Shown here one piece after another: positions 60,749 to 64,000 of a stretch of DNA of 64,000 nt. The notes below the pieces were generated by a model, which saw only the letters and a list, made by a program, of their open reading frames with translations, had not been told where the DNA came from and did not search any database. This stretch comes from JAAYXS01 sp043820985 (GTDB lineage Bacteria; Planctomycetota; Phycisphaerae; UBA1845; Fen-1342). The stretch covers positions 1-64,000 of the forward strand of contig JBDRDH010000068.1 in NCBI GenBank assembly GCA_043820985.1, written 5' to 3'. Made by a program: the position numbers and the translations under genes. Position 1 is the stretch's first letter. Every line of letters starts with the position of its first letter.

Positions 60749-62818
60749 TTAGAAGATTCCCAGGACTTTCGCAGCCAATTCGAGCGGCATCTTTTCATAG
60801 CGGCAGGGCTCCATGGAGTATGACGCGCGCCCCTGCGATAGTGAGCGGCACTGGGTCGCATAGCCAAACATGGTTGACAGCGGCGCTTCCGCGGTGATCA
60901 CGTGGTTCTTGGCGCGCATCGTGGTGGCCGTGATCGTGGCTCGGCGGACCATCAGGTCGCCATTGATGGCCCCGAAGTATTCCTCCGGCGTGACGACCTC
61001 GACCTTCATGATCGGCTCCAACAACACTGGGCCGGCGGCTTCCAACGCCTTGTGCACGGCCATGGCGGCGGCGCTCTCGAAGGCGATTTCGGTTGAATCT
61101 TCCGGATGTTCTTCGGCATTCAGCAGGGTCAGCTTGACATTGGTCAGCGGATAGCCGCCCAGGACGCCACTGGTCGCCGCGCCCCGAGCGCCCTGTTCGA
61201 TAGCCGGGATGAACCGCGGGCGGATTACGCCACCCGGCAGTTCACTTTCAAAAAGCAGATGTTCCTGCCCGGGTTCGGGCGTGAAGGGCTCGGCCCGGAG
61301 CTGAACCACGCCGAACTGGCCGCGGCCCCCGGTTTGGCGAATGAAGCGGCCCTCGGCGGCGGCGGAGTGGGTGATGGTCTCGCGGTAAGCCACGCGTGGC
61401 TTGCCGACCCGGACGGGCACGCCCATGTCGCGCTCGATGCGATGGCACATGACCTCCAGGTGCAGCTCGCCCATGCCGGATATCAGGGTCTGGCCGGTCT
61501 CGGGCTCCACGCGGTAGTCAAAGGTGGGATCGCACCGGGAAAGCATATCGAGCGCGTTGGTCAACCTCTCGCGGTCGTTCGAGGAGCGCGGCTCGATCGC
61601 CATGCTGATGACCGTCTCGGGAAACTCGATGCGCTCAAGCAGAACCTGGCCGCGGTTTTCGCAGATCGTGTCGCCGGTTTGCGTTTCCTTGAGTCCGGCG
61701 ACGGCTACGATGTCGCCGCAGTAAGCTTTGTCCAGCTTCTCCCGCCGCTTGGCGAAGATGCGAAAGAGATGCGGTAGATTTTCCTTTTTCTTGCGGCCGA
61801 CGTTGGTAATGCGCGAGCCGGCCTTGAGCACGCCGGAGTAGATGCGGATGAAATGCAGGTCGGTATGTGCGTCCGCCGTGACTTTGAATACCAGCGCCGC
61901 CAATGGTTCGCCGGGATCGCACTTGCGTTTGATGGTTTTGGCGGGCTTGTCGGGATCGATGGCGTCAACCGGGGGGATATCCAGCGGAGCGGGCAGGTAA
62001 TCACAGATCGCGTCCATCAGGGCCTGGACACCCATATAGCGCAGCGCGGAGCCGCATAAAATCGGTTGGCACGCCAGTGCGATGGTCCCCGACCTTAGCG
62101 CCGCCCGAATCTCTTCCGCCGAGAAAGGCTGCCCCTCGATATATTTCTCCATCAGGGATTCATCCAGCTCGGCGACTCTTTCCTCCAGCAGGTGGCGCTG
62201 CTTGCGGGCCTCTTCCTCCTGTTCGGCGGGAATGTCCGTCACCTCGAAAGAGCGCCCATCCCCACCCTGGTACAGAATAGCCCGCATCTCGATGAGATCG
62301 ATGAAGCCCCGGAAGCTGTTTTCCTGTCCGATTGGAATCTGGATCGCAATTGGATTGGCGCCCAGGCGCACCTGCAAAGTGGCCACGGCGTGGTAGAAGT
62401 CCGCCCCGGTCTTGTCCATCTTGTTCATAAAACACAAGCGCGGGACCTTGTATTTGTCAGCTTGACGCCAGACCGTTTCTGATTGAGCCTCAACCCCCTC
62501 CTTGACGTCAAAAACCACCACGGCACCGTCCAAAACACGCAGACTGCGCTCGACCTCAGCGGTGAAATCAACGTGCCCGGGAGTGTCAATCAGATTAATC
62601 CGACAGTCACGCCACGCTAGCGACACCGCCGCACTGTAGATGGTGATACCGCGCTGCTGCTCTTCGGTATCAAAATCAGTGACGGTGGTACCGTCATCCA
62701 CATTGCCCATGCGATGAATCGTACCACTGTAGTACAGGATACGTTCGGTGGTGGTGGTCTTGCCGGCGTCGATATGGGCCGCGACACCGATATTGCGAAT
62801 TTTCGACAGATCGTCCAT
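60749..62818 (-). CDS. fusA: Elongation factor G (EF-G-like paralogue)
   Basis: 689 residues. G1 AHIDAGKTTTTERI (15-28), G3 DTPGHVDF and G4 NKMD are intact, with domains II-V in order. Switch I/II spacer YSAAVSLAWRDCRINLID differs from the TSAATT-type of canonical EF-G. It has no flanking str-operon genes (rpsL, rpsG, tuf), so it may be the second EF-G (EF-G2 or spdB-like) common in this phylum rather than the housekeeping copy. It drives translocation or ribosome recycling. ATG 62818 is likely; the region upstream is AT-richer. Confidence 0.95.
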   Translation of the reverse strand: MDDLSKIRNIGVAAHIDAGKTTTTERILYYSGTIHRMGNVDDGTTVTDFDTEEQQRGITIYSAAVSLAWRDCRINLIDTPGHVDFTAEVERSLRVLDGAVVVFDVKEGVEAQSETVWRQADKYKVPRLCFMNKMDKTGADFYHAVATLQVRLGANPIAIQIPIGQENSFRGFIDLIEMRAILYQGGDGRSFEVTDIPAEQEEEARKQRHLLEERVAELDESLMEKYIEGQPFSAEEIRAALRSGTIALACQPILCGSALRYMGVQALMDAICDYLPAPLDIPPVDAIDPDKPAKTIKRKCDPGEPLAALVFKVTADAHTDLHFIRIYSGVLKAGSRITNVGRKKKENLPHLFRIFAKRREKLDKAYCGDIVAVAGLKETQTGDTICENRGQVLLERIEFPETVISMAIEPRSSNDRERLTNALDMLSRCDPTFDYRVEPETGQTLISGMGELHLEVMCHRIERDMGVPVRVGKPRVAYRETITHSAAAEGRFIRQTGGRGQFGVVQLRAEPFTPEPGQEHLLFESELPGGVIRPRFIPAIEQGARGAATSGVLGGYPLTNVKLTLLNAEEHPEDSTEIAFESAAAMAVHKALEAAGPVLLEPIMKVEVVTPEEYFGAINGDLMVRRATITATTMRAKNHVITAEAPLSTMFGYATQCRSLSQGRASYSMEPCRYEKMPLELAAKVLGIF

Positions 62819-63060
62819 GGCACTGTTCTTAATTGAATTACAGGCGCTCGCCTACGCGCACCGAATTCAAATAAACCGCTACTATAACGGATAAAGGGCC
62901 GGGGCCGAAGGGGACACTGGCACCGTTCTGTCAGAGAACCCGAATTCGAGTTGGTTTTTTAACTGATCAGCGGAGTATACGGCCGATGATGTGGGATTTC
63001 TGGCTGCTGGCGGATCCCTCAAGGTCTGTAACTGGGCTTGGTTTTTTTGTGTAGCTGGAA

Positions 63061-64000
63061 TCAGGGACGTCGCCGGGTGGCTAGGATCAGGCTGACGGCG
63101 ACACCAAGCCCGACCAATCCCGAAGTCACCGGGGTGGCGGCCCGGACGGCCTGCCGCGCTTCGGACTCTTCAACCCTGGTCAGGGCTACCTGATTGCCAT
63201 CTTCATCGTATTCCAGCGTGCTGATCCGCTCCTCGCTGAAGTAGTCCCAGGTCGTGACTATCGAGTTTCTGTATTCGGGCGCGAGGGCCACGCTCTCCGC
63301 CGTCAGCTCGGGACGTACCGTGGCGGAAGTGATCCGGACCAGGGTGACTGTCGTGTAGTCCAGCCCGGCGGCGACCGGCGGATCGGGGACGAACGCCACC
63401 TCGCTGGGCAACTCGGCGCCGTTAACCGCCATCGTCGCGAGCGTGAACTGCTCGCGGACGGCCTGCGCCGGGCGGCCGTCCGGCATGGTCCACTCCAGGA
63501 TGATCTTCATGCGCAGCGGTGTACCTTGTTCCGACAGGTCAAATTCGTAGTGTTGCGTGGTGTCGTTCATCAACTGTGAAGCAACGTAGGTTGATACCGG
63601 CCCGACCGTGCGGACCAGCGCGACTTCCGTTTCCTCAAAGATCCGGCGCAGATTGAAAAGCGGGATCGAGCTGTCGGCAATATGAATGTCGAGCGCGTCC
63701 AGCACCGGTGCCGTGGTCAGGAGGGAGTGAGTAATGTAGTTGCTCTCCGCGAAGAAAGTCCGCCCGTTCTCCAGGGGCGCGAGGCGCTGAGTCACCAGTC
63801 CGTTCTCATTTGCGGCGTAGCGCGTCGGCGTATACCCCTCGTCGTCGGTCAGCATTACCCCCAAGGCGCATGGTCGAACCACGGTTATTTGGTGTCGAAA
63901 ACCGCCCTCCGGCCCGGGAATCGGTGTCCAGGCGTTGCGGTCAAGCGGAGACGCCGAGAGCGGTACGTTGTAGCGCTCGAGAGTCATTTCGATCTCGAGT
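63061..64000 (-). CDS. C-terminally anchored extracellular protein, cut by window edge
   Basis: The frame is open to base 64000, and the ATG at 63987 is preceded in frame by LEIE, so the gene starts outside the window. The visible part (about 310 residues) is a beta-rich extracellular domain. It ends in a TM helix and short basic tail (TSGLVGLGVAVSLILATRRRP), like a PEP-CTERM or sortase-type anchor without a clear PEP. No enzyme motif is seen. Confidence 0.7.
   Translation of the reverse strand, partial: LEIEMTLERYNVPLSASPLDRNAWTPIPGPEGGFRHQITVVRPCALGVMLTDDEGYTPTRYAANENGLVTQRLAPLENGRTFFAESNYITHSLLTTAPVLDALDIHIADSSIPLFNLRRIFEETEVALVRTVGPVSTYVASQLMNDTTQHYEFDLSEQGTPLRMKIILEWTMPDGRPAQAVREQFTLATMAVNGAELPSEVAFVPDPPVAAGLDYTTVTLVRITSATVRPELTAESVALAPEYRNSIVTTWDYFSEERISTLEYDEDGNQVALTRVEESEARQAVRAATPVTSGLVGLGVAVSLILATRRRP

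Noticed and set aside
1..64000. CRISPR arrays, rRNA or tRNA genes
   Set aside because: No regularly spaced direct repeats or rRNA/tRNA structures were seen on either strand.

Overview
The window is high-GC bacterial DNA that most resembles a Planctomycetota genome, probably Phycisphaerae-like. This is inferred from gene content only; there is no rRNA or tRNA to place it. The pointers are secreted proteins ending in paired Ca-binding dockerin-like repeats (core YDID-x-FI), a PEP-CTERM protein, an H-x9-DG pseudopilin, a Hanks-type kinase with TPR tail beside an ECF sigma factor, a eukaryote-type branching enzyme and a solute-binding-protein/permease fusion.

Layout. 1-14.3 kb is mixed housekeeping: an excisionase-like HTH protein, TypA, an ACT protein, lipoproteins, a gingipain-like C25 peptidase, a NifU C-terminal protein, an M32 carboxypeptidase, a polytopic membrane protein, a LigD phosphoesterase-like protein, an amidohydrolase and a LOG-family protein. 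14.4-18.8 kb is a HEAT/PDZ-like protein translationally coupled to histidine ammonia-lyase. 18.9-24.5 kb is a sigma-54 circuit: a PAS-AAA-Fis activator, two palindromic enhancer-like sites, a well-spaced -24/-12 promoter, and an operon of three NifX/NifB-like proteins, a DUF89/ARMT1-like protein, a radical SAM protein and a metallo-beta-lactamase-fold protein, with no nitrogenase genes. 24.5-32.5 kb is an ECF sigma factor with a Ser/Thr kinase, a coupled secreted protein and a second large secreted protein. Near-identical ECF-type promoters (TGTCAAA, 13-14 bp, CGTCTATTC) precede both the kinase operon and the second secreted protein.

32.7-37.5 kb looks acquired: a complete IS with perfect inverted repeats and a CTAAG duplication, then a PIN-domain protein overlapping by one base a large N6-adenine DNA methylase. 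37.8-54.6 kb is an alpha-glucan region: three secreted GH13 enzymes, branching enzyme, glucan phosphorylase, a substrate-binding/permease fusion plus second permease, and a PEP-CTERM protein with starch-binding-like folds. A four-helix-bundle (23S IVS-type) gene flanked by inverted GAGGATTGAG repeats sits inside the transporter operon. 54.7-64 kb holds a large Cys-rich secreted protein, a pseudopilin with a zinc-ribbon partner, an aminotransferase, an EF-G and a truncated membrane-anchored protein.

Functional reading (inference). Outer GH13 enzymes cut alpha-glucans, the ABC system imports oligosaccharides, and GlgP and the branching enzyme handle storage glucan. The ECF/kinase module appears to control secreted dockerin-type proteins. 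The best candidates for undescribed biology are the ECF-kinase-dockerin regulon, the orphan NifX/DUF89/radical SAM sigma-54 operon, the methylase-PIN pair and the repeat-flanked four-helix-bundle cassette. All start sites and family names come from reading the sequence, not from database searches.
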